From Candidatus Latescibacterota bacterium (GTDB taxonomy: Bacteria > JAAXHH01 > JABIQT01): a DNA stretch of 7,263 nucleotides. Where the stretch lies: assembly GCA_018667995.1 (NCBI GenBank), contig JABIQT010001111.1, positions 1-7,263 of the forward strand, written 5' to 3'. Made by a program: the position numbers and the translations under genes. Below the pieces are notes generated by a model. It was given only the letters and a program-made list of their open reading frames with translations, ran no database searches and had not been told where the DNA came from. Of the stretch, positions 1-6,916 are shown piece after piece (the stretch's first letter is position 1; each line of letters starts with the position of its first letter).

Positions 1-111
1 AACTTAAAGCGCCATCGCCGTCATGGTTTCCGGAAGAGAATGAGTACGCGTGCCGGACGGATCATATTGAAGAGACGACGTTCCAAGGGACGCACTCGTC
101 TGAGCGCCTAA
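1..111 (+). CDS. rpmH: 50S ribosomal protein L34, 3' part (5' end outside window)
   Basis: Frame 1 is open from the first base and ends in TAA, encoding 36 residues that start [14 protein letters not shown] and finish GRTRLSA. L34 is a very basic protein of about 44-46 residues in the large ribosomal subunit, where it helps pack 23S rRNA. The HGFRxRM block, the following GR and the C-terminal RRRSKGRxRL block are the family hallmarks, and the mature C-terminus is intact. By comparison with the family about eight N-terminal residues (usually MKRTxQP and similar) lie before the window. It is the first gene of the classical rpmH-rnpA-yidD-yidC run, with 58 bases between its stop and the chosen rnpA start. 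Its own promoter is not in view. Identification is secure; only the start is missing. Confidence 0.96.
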   Translation, partial: NLKRHRRHGFRKRMSTRAGRIILKRRRSKGRTRLSA

Positions 112-169
112 GCAGGGCCTATCCCAACGGTATATCTGGGTGGTCGAACTCTCGATAGGCCGAGGAATT

Positions 170-514
170 ATGGCAGCTCCGGAGCGATTGCGTACGAAGG
201 CAGAATTTGGATTGGTGAAGCAAACCGGTCAGGTTTTCAGGGGCCGGTTTGTTCTCGTTTCGGTATTAGTGAATTCTCCCGATCATTTGCGACGATTCGG
301 ATTTATAGTAACTCGTAAGACTGGTAATGCAGTAATAAGGAATCGGTGTCGTAGGAGGCTCAAGGAGATTATACGGGCCAACGAGGCATATATGAACGAT
401 TCGGTCTGGACAGTAGTTATTGCGCGGGCTACTCTCTCGTCTGCACGCTATGTTGATATAGAGAAAGACTTTATTTCAGCGTACAATGCCGCGATGGAGA
501 TGCGGTCGAGATGA
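170..514 (+). CDS. rnpA: Ribonuclease P protein component
   Basis: This is the small basic protein subunit of RNase P, which helps the catalytic RNA bind precursor tRNA and remove the 5' leader. From ATG 170 the protein is 114 residues, usual for the family. It begins with the typical RLRxxxEF segment (residues 6-13) and carries the signature RNR box RNRCRRRLKE at 57-66, preceded by GFIVTRKTGNAV, which forms the RNA-binding face. An in-frame GTG at 140 would add ten residues, but it lacks a convincing ribosome binding site and the additions match nothing in the family. ATG 170 has GAGG four bases upstream. The TGA stop overlaps the yidD start as ATGA (511-514), implying coupled translation. 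The rnpB RNA is not in the window. Confidence 0.95.
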   Translation: MAAPERLRTKAEFGLVKQTGQVFRGRFVLVSVLVNSPDHLRRFGFIVTRKTGNAVIRNRCRRRLKEIIRANEAYMNDSVWTVVIARATLSSARYVDIEKDFISAYNAAMEMRSR

Positions 515-732
515 TACAGCGATGTTGCATCTCGGCGGTAGTTGCGGTAATAAAAGTTTATCAACTGGTCATTTCTCCGCTGTTACCTTCCCATTGCCGC
601 TTTCATCCTACCTGTTCCGAATTCGCGATTCTTGCTTTGAGGAAACACGGCTTCTTGTCTGGTTCGGTAAAGGCATGCCGGCGCATTCTTCGGTGCCATC
701 CTTTTCATCCTGGCGGATATGATCCCGCCTGA
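511..732 (+). CDS. yidD: Membrane protein insertion efficiency factor YidD
   Basis: A 73-residue protein of the YidD (DUF37, UPF0161) family, normally about 70-90 residues. It is thought to sit at the inner face of the cytoplasmic membrane through an amphipathic N-terminal helix and to assist insertion of proteins that use YidC. Visible hallmarks are a hydrophobic N-terminal helix (about residues 6-25), YQxxISP at 17-23, HCRFHPTCS at 28-36, A-x-x-x-H-G around 42-47, a conserved RCHP near 61-64 and the C-terminal GGYDP at 68-72. Cysteines at 29, 35 and 62 match family positions. It overlaps rnpA by four bases and is followed by yidC after 45 bases, the standard neighbourhood. A longer out-of-frame reading (486-722) is a shadow of this gene. 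Confidence 0.94.
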   Translation: MIQRCCISAVVAVIKVYQLVISPLLPSHCRFHPTCSEFAILALRKHGFLSGSVKACRRILRCHPFHPGGYDPA

Positions 733-777
733 CTTTAACAGTTGTTCACTTGCTACCGTGATTGGAAATCTCCCACA

Positions 778-2529
778 ATGGAAAAACGGGCCCTTCTTGC
801 ATTTGGTCTAATACTGCTTGTCTGGGTACTTACGACCACGCCCACTTATCAGAGTCTGTTCTTCGGTGACGAACCCGCTGCTGAGGCACCCGAGTTTGCC
901 AGTGAAACATCGCCGCTACCCGCAGAGGAGCAGTCACGAATTGAGGCTGAAACAGTCGTTGACATCCCGGCCCCCATGCGGGCCGAGGTAACAGAGCCCG
1001 TACTATCCGACGAGGAAACAGGTGCCACACTCAGTGAGGAACGTCGCCAAGTGTGGGACCGGGATGAGCAGCTCTTGACTTTGCGGCCTGACTCGGCTTC
1101 AGTTCCTGCGCGCAAGATCAGCGTTGATAGTGAATTGTATCAGGGCGAGTTTGATACACGTGGCGGCGTCATTACGAGCTGGCAACTCAAGGATTATGAG
1201 GGTATTGACGCCCCTTGGGTTGAATTGATTCCCCAGGGTCTTGGTGGGGGTCCGGATGTTTTCGTCTCCAGCGAGAGTGGTGTGATTGACTTTTCACAGG
1301 TTATCTTTGACGTATCTGAAAGCAATGTCGTTGTGAATGGGAGCCGTCCCAGTAGAACTATGGAGTTTCGTTACGAGCATCAATCTGGACTGGGGCTGAT
1401 CAAGCGTTATACCTTTTCGAGAGATGACTATGGCGTGGCGTTGGAAGTCTCTTTAACTGGCACGGATAAAGCAGCGCTTGGTAATAAGTACTACGTGCGA
1501 TGGGGTGGCGGTATAAATATCACAGAGCCTGACAGGGACAGAGATCTGTTTGACTTTCGTTCGTTCAGGTATGTTGGCGACCAGGTCGATGAGCAAGATA
1601 TAGGGACTGACGAAATACAGATCGAGCCGCTATCTGGCGAGACGCATTGGGTCGGTGTCCGAAGTAAGTATTTCTTCATTGGTTTGGCTCCAGAGGAGCG
1701 AGCAGGTGTCGGAAGTCTTTTGAGCGGTAAGCCGTTGACAGATGCTTCCGGTAGTACCTATCGTCAAATGTCTGCCGAGATTGATATGTCTCTCTCGAAT
1801 GATGTTAGCGACCGTTACCTTCTCTACCTTGGTCCGGTGGATTATGAGCTCCTCCTTTCTTACGACAATCATTTTGAAGAAGTGGTGTATTTGGGTTGGT
1901 CATTCCTGAAATTTTTCAGCTACTATATCCTGGTGGGTATGATCTGGCTTCACCAGGGGATATCTAATTATGGTGTGGTGATCATTGTATTGTCTGTGAT
2001 CGTGAAGGTGGTGCTATATCCGCTCACGTATAAGAGTATGATGTCGATGCAGAACATGCAAAAGGTCCAACCGAAGATGGAAGAGCTTCGTGCAAAATAC
2101 AAGAATGATGCACAGAAACTGCAGAAGGAGATGATGAAATTGTACAAGGAGCAAGGCGTCAATCCTGTTGGCGGCTGTCTTCCTATGGTATTGCAGATGC
2201 CCATATTGTTCTCTCTGTATTCAATTTTTAACAGTACCATAGAGATCCGTCGCGAGCCGTTTGTTGATATGTGGATTACGGATCTGTCACAGGCTGATCC
2301 GCTCTATATTCTGCCGGCACTGATGGGTGTATCTATGCTTGTCCAGTCTATGATGACCATGAAGGATCCTAGGCAGAAGGCCTTCGTCTATATGATGCCA
2401 GTCATGTTGATCTTCTTCATGTATAATATGCCATCGGGTCTCATTTTATATTGGACCATGATAAATATCCTGACCATAGTTCAGCAGTATTTTCAGAATC
2501 GTTTCATGCCGACGGCATCAACCACGTAA
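778..2529 (+). CDS. yidC: Membrane protein insertase YidC (Oxa1 family, diderm type)
   Basis: YidC inserts and folds inner-membrane proteins, alone or with the Sec translocon. The 583-residue product from ATG 778 begins MEKRALLAFGL, the usual start of diderm YidC; a TTG at 742 would add 12 unsupported residues. Residues 4-20 form the first membrane segment. An acidic, Pro/Ala-rich linker (about 33-105) and the large periplasmic domain run to about 365. The conserved insertase core follows, with membrane segments near 375-395, 398-415, 464-487, 508-527 and 535-575. It includes the cytoplasmic coiled-coil hairpin with QPKMEELRAKYKND, then VNPVGGCLPMVLQMP at 461-475 and the final MPSGLILYW. The groove positive charge is Lys410 (IVKVVLYPLT), where E. 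coli has Arg366. Only a weak GGA-type ribosome binding site lies upstream. Confidence 0.97.
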   Translation: MEKRALLAFGLILLVWVLTTTPTYQSLFFGDEPAAEAPEFASETSPLPAEEQSRIEAETVVDIPAPMRAEVTEPVLSDEETGATLSEERRQVWDRDEQLLTLRPDSASVPARKISVDSELYQGEFDTRGGVITSWQLKDYEGIDAPWVELIPQGLGGGPDVFVSSESGVIDFSQVIFDVSESNVVVNGSRPSRTMEFRYEHQSGLGLIKRYTFSRDDYGVALEVSLTGTDKAALGNKYYVRWGGGINITEPDRDRDLFDFRSFRYVGDQVDEQDIGTDEIQIEPLSGETHWVGVRSKYFFIGLAPEERAGVGSLLSGKPLTDASGSTYRQMSAEIDMSLSNDVSDRYLLYLGPVDYELLLSYDNHFEEVVYLGWSFLKFFSYYILVGMIWLHQGISNYGVVIIVLSVIVKVVLYPLTYKSMMSMQNMQKVQPKMEELRAKYKNDAQKLQKEMMKLYKEQGVNPVGGCLPMVLQMPILFSLYSIFNSTIEIRREPFVDMWITDLSQADPLYILPALMGVSMLVQSMMTMKDPRQKAFVYMMPVMLIFFMYNMPSGLILYWTMINILTIVQQYFQNRFMPTASTT

Positions 2530-2545
2530 TTCGGGGGCTTGGCTC

Positions 2546-2559
2546 GTCGGACGTCCGAC
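2546..2559. repeat. 14-bp perfect palindrome between yidC and mnmE
   Basis: The bases GTCGGACGTCCGAC form a perfect dyad in the 60-base gap between the yidC stop and mnmE ATG 2590. As RNA it could fold into a five-pair GC-rich stem with an ACGT loop. No T-run follows, so it is not a standard intrinsic terminator. It could be an operator, a messenger-processing or stabilising hairpin, or chance. Only the symmetry is seen directly; no function is assigned. Confidence 0.4.
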
Positions 2560-2589
2560 AAGGTCCCTCTCCAAATTTCCCTAATGATT

Positions 2590-3963
2590 ATGAATAATCA
2601 AGATACCATCGCCGCGATTGCCACGGCTCCGGGCGAGGCCGGACTGTGCATTATTCGGATTAGTGGTCGAGCGGCGTTGGATGTGGCGGACCGCGTTTTC
2701 TTGGGTAGTCTCCCGCTCTCAAAGTCACGGTCGCACACTGTTCACTACGGAAAAATCGTGGACCCGTCTGACCATGAGACCATTGATGAGGTGCTTGTCA
2801 CCGTTATGCGAGCTCCTCGAACGTTTACCTGTGAAGATGTCGTCGAGATCAGCGGACATGGAGGGCATAGGCCTGGAAACCGAATCCTTGGGACTTTGCT
2901 CAAGAATGGAGCTCGGTTGGCTGAGCCAGGTGAGTTTACAAAACGTGCTTTCTTGAATGGCAGGCTTGATCTGCTGCAAGCAGAGGCTGTGGCTGAACTC
3001 ATAAGGAGTAGAACGGATTCAGGGATCAGGGCAGGTCTGCGTCAGTTGTCCGGAGAGTTTTCACAGCGCGTCAAGCGTCTTCGAGCAGACATTCTATCTT
3101 TGGCATCTTTAATCGAGGTGGGCCTGGATTTCACAGAAGAAGATATCGATGAAATCTCCTATCAGCATTTCGGGGTGTTGACGATAGAGATCGTGAGTGC
3201 CTTAGATCTGTTGATTGACAAAGCTGGTCACTGGAGGAGTCTTAGAGATGGTGTACGAATTGTCATTGTTGGCCGCCCCAATGTGGGTAAATCTAGTTTG
3301 CTGAATAGGTTTGTTGGGGACGACAGAGCTATAGTCGACCCGATGCCTGGTACTACTCGAGATACGATAGAGGTATCCTTTGATTGTCGAGGGGTACCGG
3401 TTTCGATGGTAGATACGGCCGGTATTCGCCCAGCGGGTGGTGGCGTTGAGAGTAAGGGTATCGATCGTACGCTGTTGGAATTGGAGTCGGCAGATTTGTA
3501 CATATGGGTTGTTGATGGATCTGAGCAGTTACAGGTATCGGATACGGCAGTATGGCGATTTCTGGATCCAACGCGAACTATCTGTGTGATTAATAAGAGC
3601 GATATGCCGGTGCAATTCGAGAGTGCTATTTTATCAGATATTGGCGTCGAGGTATTCACACGCATCTCTGCCTTGAACGGTAATGGCTGTGAAGCAATTT
3701 TGGATTTGTTGTACGAACGTCTCACCGGAAATACTGATTTATCTCTGTCGGAGGCGCTGGTAAATGTGCGGCATATGGATTGTTTGAGAAGGGCGAGAGT
3801 TGGGATGTGTGGAGTGCGTGATGGATTGAGGGATGGATTGTCACAGGATATCGTTGCACATGAAGTGAAGGGCGTCCTCGGTGTGCTGGATGAGTTGCTT
3901 GGGACGAATATTGGGGACGATCTGCTGGACCAGATCTTTTCATCTTTCTGTATTGGTAAGTAA
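2590..3963 (+). CDS. mnmE: tRNA uridine-5-carboxymethylaminomethyl modification GTPase MnmE (TrmE)
   Basis: MnmE works with MnmG to install the carboxymethylaminomethyl (or aminomethyl) group at C5 of wobble uridine 34 in certain tRNAs, using a one-carbon folate. The 457-residue protein from ATG 2590 ([18 protein letters not shown]) has the family length. The N-terminal folate-binding domain covers about 1-118, with the [23 protein letters not shown] block just after it. A helical domain is split by the inserted G domain: P-loop GRPNVGKSS at 228-236, TTRD at 255-258, DTAG at 275-278, NKSD at 335-338. The C-terminal CIGK with the conserved Cys is intact at 454-457. An upstream TTG (2539) would add 17 unmatched residues. 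No clear ribosome binding site is visible. Residues 93-96 (HRPG, 2866-2877) look foreign to the family, and 89 is Gly where Cys is usual; see findings. Confidence 0.95.
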   Translation: MNNQDTIAAIATAPGEAGLCIIRISGRAALDVADRVFLGSLPLSKSRSHTVHYGKIVDPSDHETIDEVLVTVMRAPRTFTCEDVVEISGHGGHRPGNRILGTLLKNGARLAEPGEFTKRAFLNGRLDLLQAEAVAELIRSRTDSGIRAGLRQLSGEFSQRVKRLRADILSLASLIEVGLDFTEEDIDEISYQHFGVLTIEIVSALDLLIDKAGHWRSLRDGVRIVIVGRPNVGKSSLLNRFVGDDRAIVDPMPGTTRDTIEVSFDCRGVPVSMVDTAGIRPAGGGVESKGIDRTLLELESADLYIWVVDGSEQLQVSDTAVWRFLDPTRTICVINKSDMPVQFESAILSDIGVEVFTRISALNGNGCEAILDLLYERLTGNTDLSLSEALVNVRHMDCLRRARVGMCGVRDGLRDGLSQDIVAHEVKGVLGVLDELLGTNIGDDLLDQIFSSFCIGK

Positions 3964-3966
3964 AAT

Positions 3967-3982
3967 TGTTCCACGTGGAACA
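3967..3982. promoter_or_regulatory. parS site 1 (ParB/Spo0J-binding centromere sequence)
   Basis: TGTTCCACGTGGAACA is a perfect 16-bp palindrome, and with two more matching bases on each side the symmetry extends to 20 bp (3965-3984). It fits the bacterial parS consensus TGTTNCACGTGAAACA, in the fully symmetric C/G variant known from other bacteria. It begins three bases after the mnmE stop and lies wholly in the mnmE-mnmG gap. ParB would be expected to load here and spread for chromosome segregation near the origin. The site also gives rise to the spurious reverse-strand start MFHVEQ. Confidence 0.88.
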
Positions 3983-3997
3983 ATGAGGCCTGTTAGT

Positions 3998-5863
3998 ATG
4001 GATAATGTCGGCTATGATATGGTGGTGGTTGGTGGCGGTCATGCAGGAATCGAGGCCGCTCTATCGGCCTCGAGGATGGGATACCAGTGTGCGCTCGTGA
4101 CACTTGACGCCTTTAAGATAGGTGAAATGTCCTGTAATCCATCCATCGGCGGTATTGGCAAGGGGCAACTTGTTCGAGAGATCGATGCATTGGGGGGTGA
4201 AATGGGCAGAGCTGCGGATCATACACAGATCCAAGCAAAGATGCTCAACACTCGAAAGGGCCCTGCCGTACAAGCGCTTCGAACCCAGAACGACAGAAAA
4301 CTCTATCGTGAACATATGTGTCAGGTCATCCATGAGCGCTCAAATATCGATGTTATAGAGGGAGAAGTCGTAGATATCTTTACGCATAACGAATCGATCT
4401 CTAGAGTTCGACTTGGTTCGGGAGCCGAGATTAGAACGGGATCTCTCGTGATAGCGACGGGGACGTTTCTGAATGGCACGATGCATCATGGAATGACTCA
4501 GAGTGATGGCGGGCGTAACGGTGAAGCTTCAGCAACGCAATTGTCCACAGCGTTCAGACGATTGGGTTTCCTGCCCGGGCGCCTAAAAACCGGCACGCCT
4601 CCTAGGTTGGATGCCATGAGTATCGATTACTCAGAGATGGATCGAATGCCTGGGGATGATGCGCCAGAATACTTCACCTACGAACGTGATCCTTCAGGCT
4701 ATGGGAGCCTTGACTGTCATGTGACCTATACCAACACAAAGACCCATGATGTGATACGAGCGGCCTTGGGCAAGTCACCTCTTTTCACCGGAGTGATTAC
4801 GGGAAAAGGGCCGCGTTATTGTCCTTCTGTCGAGGACAAGATCATACGATTTTGCGATAAAAAGGAACACCAGTTAATCATCGAACCTGATGGGTTCAAT
4901 ACACCCTTGATCTATCTGAATGGATTTTCTACAAGTCTTCCTGACGAAATTCAGGAAGAAGCAATCCACACCATTAAGGGCCTCGAGGAAGCGGTTATAC
5001 TCCAGTATGGCTACGCTGTGGAATATGACTATATTCCACCGACCCATATCAAGCGGAGTCTTGAGACAAAAAATGTGAGAGGACTCTTCCTGGCAGGTCA
5101 GATCAATGGAACGACTGGCTATGAGGAGGCGGCTGCTCAGGGGTTAATGGCGGGAGTCAATGGTGCAAGATATCTCCAGGGAAAGAGCCCTATCATCTTC
5201 GAACGAAGTGAAGCATATATTGGTGTAATGATGGATGATTTGATCACAAAGGGTGGGGATGAACCCTATCGTATGTTCACATCAAGAGCCGAGTATCGGC
5301 TCATGCTTCGACACGACAACGCGCATTTGAGGCTATCAGATAAGGCTTATTCTCTGGGGCTCATCTCTAAAGAACGCCATCGGGCTGTCCAGGCTGAGGA
5401 TGCGGCCATCAAAACCGAAATACAACGCCTCCGAGACACTCACGCAGTACCAAGTCGGGTTAATCCGATTATAGAAGCACTGGGGTCCCGTCCAATATCT
5501 GAAACGACCTCGTTGTATCATCTGATTTCACGACCGGAAATAGAGTATGCTACAATCCATATAATTGATGAGGCGAGACCCACATTAGATCAGTCTCTCC
5601 GTCAAAAGATACAGACCCGCATAAAATACGCGGGATATATTGAAAAGCAAACACAGGAAATTGCCAGGGCCCAGGCGCAGGAAACAACACCCATCCCCAT
5701 GGACATTGACTACCATCAATTATCAGCAATGTCGACCGAAGCGCGAGAACGAATGACGATAAATAGGCCGGAGACGCTTGGGAGTGCATCGCGACTGCCG
5801 GGGGTAACGCCGGCGGACATCTCAGTACTGGCTATTTATCTAAAGGCCAAAATACGGAAATGA
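3998..5863 (+). CDS. mnmG: tRNA uridine-5-carboxymethylaminomethyl modification enzyme MnmG (GidA)
   Basis: MnmG is the FAD- and NADH-dependent partner of MnmE in wobble uridine 34 modification. The 621-residue product (E. coli about 629) opens with [17 protein letters not shown], a Rossmann FAD-binding motif with GGGHAG at 12-17. [13 protein letters not shown] starts at 45, with the catalytic-region Cys46. Then come [24 protein letters not shown] and RYCPSVEDK with the second conserved Cys275, the [20 protein letters not shown] block near 366-382 and [16 protein letters not shown]. The C-terminal MnmE/tRNA-binding helical domain ends with [16 protein letters not shown] 3998 is preferred because GAGG lies nine bases upstream and the Rossmann strand follows at once. 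ATG 3983 would add five residues, and a frame open back to 3881 overlaps mnmE and is rejected. Tandem stops TGA TAG close the gene. Confidence 0.97.
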   Translation: MDNVGYDMVVVGGGHAGIEAALSASRMGYQCALVTLDAFKIGEMSCNPSIGGIGKGQLVREIDALGGEMGRAADHTQIQAKMLNTRKGPAVQALRTQNDRKLYREHMCQVIHERSNIDVIEGEVVDIFTHNESISRVRLGSGAEIRTGSLVIATGTFLNGTMHHGMTQSDGGRNGEASATQLSTAFRRLGFLPGRLKTGTPPRLDAMSIDYSEMDRMPGDDAPEYFTYERDPSGYGSLDCHVTYTNTKTHDVIRAALGKSPLFTGVITGKGPRYCPSVEDKIIRFCDKKEHQLIIEPDGFNTPLIYLNGFSTSLPDEIQEEAIHTIKGLEEAVILQYGYAVEYDYIPPTHIKRSLETKNVRGLFLAGQINGTTGYEEAAAQGLMAGVNGARYLQGKSPIIFERSEAYIGVMMDDLITKGGDEPYRMFTSRAEYRLMLRHDNAHLRLSDKAYSLGLISKERHRAVQAEDAAIKTEIQRLRDTHAVPSRVNPIIEALGSRPISETTSLYHLISRPEIEYATIHIIDEARPTLDQSLRQKIQTRIKYAGYIEKQTQEIARAQAQETTPIPMDIDYHQLSAMSTEARERMTINRPETLGSASRLPGVTPADISVLAIYLKAKIRK

Positions 5864-5880
5864 TAGCGCTAGGCCATGAT

Positions 5881-5896
5881 TGTTTCACGTGGAACA
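5881..5896. promoter_or_regulatory. parS site 2 (ParB/Spo0J-binding sequence)
   Basis: TGTTTCACGTGGAACA matches the parS consensus, with one position pair (T5885/G5892) breaking perfect symmetry around the CACGTG core. It lies in the gap between the mnmG stop and the preferred rsmG start at 5903, 1914 bp centre to centre from site 1. Its right half includes a GGA that could serve as the rsmG ribosome binding site. If rsmG instead starts at ATG 5876, the site lies inside the first codons. Two sites with this core in the two gaps flanking mnmG are very unlikely by chance. Confidence 0.85.
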
Positions 5897-5902
5897 TTGA
5901 AT

Positions 5903-6565
5903 ATGGGACGCAGATTTGTAGATCAGGAATTACAGACAGGCTCCGCGGCTCTAGATATAGAACTATCGCGCGAACAGGCGCACCAATTCAAGAACTACTA
6001 CAATGCCATACATAAATGGCAATCCCAAGTCCACCTGATATCCGCCAACGATAACGATCGCCTTATCAGTCGCCATTTTCTCGACTCGTTGACAATATTC
6101 AAGTCGTGTGTGATTGACATCGGTACTCAAATCGCAGATGTCGGAACAGGAGCTGGATTACCTGGCATTCCAATGGCAATAGCTAGGCCAGATCTCCATC
6201 TCTCATTGGTTGAATCCAATAGAAAAAAGGCCAGCTTCCTCGGATATGTGGTTAGAGAACTCAACCTTCTCAGCCGGGTGACCGTACACCATGTTCGAGC
6301 TGAATCATTGCATCAAACACACAAACGACAGTTCAAAATCGTAGCCTCACGTGCCGTGGCATCCGCGGCAAACATCATCAGAATTGCATTGCCGCTGGTT
6401 GCCGCAAATGGGTTGTTGGTCTTATACAAAGGATTAGAAATAGAGCGTGAGCTGGACGAGGCTGAAATCGCACTTAAGGAGTTAGGTGGAAGGATAGACC
6501 TAGTTGTTCCGGCTCCTGTCTCCGAGGGAGATGGCGCCGTTCATGTCATTATACGCCGTGACTAA
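5903..6565 (+). CDS. rsmG: 16S rRNA (guanine527-N7)-methyltransferase RsmG (GidB)
   Basis: RsmG uses S-adenosylmethionine to make m7G527 in the 530 loop of 16S rRNA; its loss gives low-level streptomycin resistance in several bacteria. From ATG 5903 the protein has 220 residues, normal for the family. Visible features are the N-terminal helix QFKNYYNAIHKWQSQVHLIS, RHFLDSL, the SAM-binding glycine loop DVGTGAGLPGIP from 79, an acidic VES after the second strand, KKASFL, and ASRAVA at 148-153, and a closing HVIIRRD. An in-frame ATG at 5876 would add nine residues (MIVSRGTLN) that merely translate parS, with AGG only two bases before it. ATG 5903 has GGA nine bases upstream, so I prefer it, but 5876 cannot be excluded. 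The gene ends 18 bases before the stop of the convergent rhodanese gene. Confidence 0.94.
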   Translation: MGRRFVDQELQTGSAALDIELSREQAHQFKNYYNAIHKWQSQVHLISANDNDRLISRHFLDSLTIFKSCVIDIGTQIADVGTGAGLPGIPMAIARPDLHLSLVESNRKKASFLGYVVRELNLLSRVTVHHVRAESLHQTHKRQFKIVASRAVASAANIIRIALPLVAANGLLVLYKGLEIERELDEAEIALKELGGRIDLVVPAPVSEGDGAVHVIIRRD

Positions 6566-6583
6566 ATTGTAACTGACTTCTGG

Positions 6584-6916
6584 TCAATATCTTGGTATAG
6601 ACCTATCTACCGTCTGTGACCAACTTTCAATACCCCCCCGCATGTTGTCCACCCTTGGAAAACCTTCATTCATGAGAAATCCGGCCCCCGCATAGCTGCG
6701 CATCCCGTGATGGCAGTAAGCTATAACCCTCTGTATGCCACCCAGTTCGTGCTTTCGGTCCTCGATCTCACTTAGTGGGATCAGTACGGCACCTTTAATC
6801 CGGCATAATTCATACTCATCGCGTTCGCGGACGTCAAGCAGGACTATGGTCGAGTCGGCCTTTAGAAAATGGTAGACCTCCCTCGGCGAATACTCTTCTA
6901 CATTCCTATCTTGCAA
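6584..6916 (-). CDS. Single-domain rhodanese-like sulfurtransferase
   Basis: The 110-residue product is one complete rhodanese domain. It has LLDVRERDEYE at 26-36, RIKGAVLIPLSEI, and the active-site loop CHHGMRS at 68-74 with the persulfide-forming Cys68. NMRGGIESWSQTVDRSIPRY closes it, a typical C-terminus for small CHHGxRS-type rhodaneses. Such proteins carry sulfane sulfur on the cysteine; the donor and acceptor here are unknown. No signal peptide is visible, so it is probably cytoplasmic. The only in-frame start is TTG (6916-6914), with a TGA six bases upstream. AGGTGG (6934-6929) sits 12 bases before the TTG but an ideal five bases before an ATG at 6923-6921 that is out of frame by one base, so a one-base indel is suspected (see findings). 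It converges on rsmG and seems separate from the + strand cluster. Confidence 0.86.
   Translation of the reverse strand: MQDRNVEEYSPREVYHFLKADSTIVLLDVRERDEYELCRIKGAVLIPLSEIEDRKHELGGIQRVIAYCHHGMRSYAGAGFLMNEGFPRVDNMRGGIESWSQTVDRSIPRY

Noticed and set aside
140-169. GTG-started extension of rnpA
   Set aside because: There is no good ribosome binding site, and the ten extra residues do not match RnpA N-termini; ATG 170 has GAGG just upstream.
486-722. 78-codon + strand frame overlapping rnpA and yidD
   Set aside because: It is out of frame with the clear YidD protein at 511-732 and has no family features.
3228-3983. 251-codon - strand open frame starting MFHVEQ opposite mnmE
   Set aside because: It is antisense to the conserved MnmE G domain, its start is the parS palindrome read backwards, and it has no recognisable domain. 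This is a common false gene next to parS sites.
3881-3997. 5' extension of mnmG giving a 660-residue protein
   Set aside because: The extension overlaps the mnmE 3' end and parS and has no family match; ATG 3998 with GAGG fits the normal MnmG N-terminus.
6348-6353. A further CACGTG core inside rsmG as a third parS
   Set aside because: The flanking bases do not continue the palindrome or match the TGTTNC arms, and it codes for the conserved SRA of RsmG.
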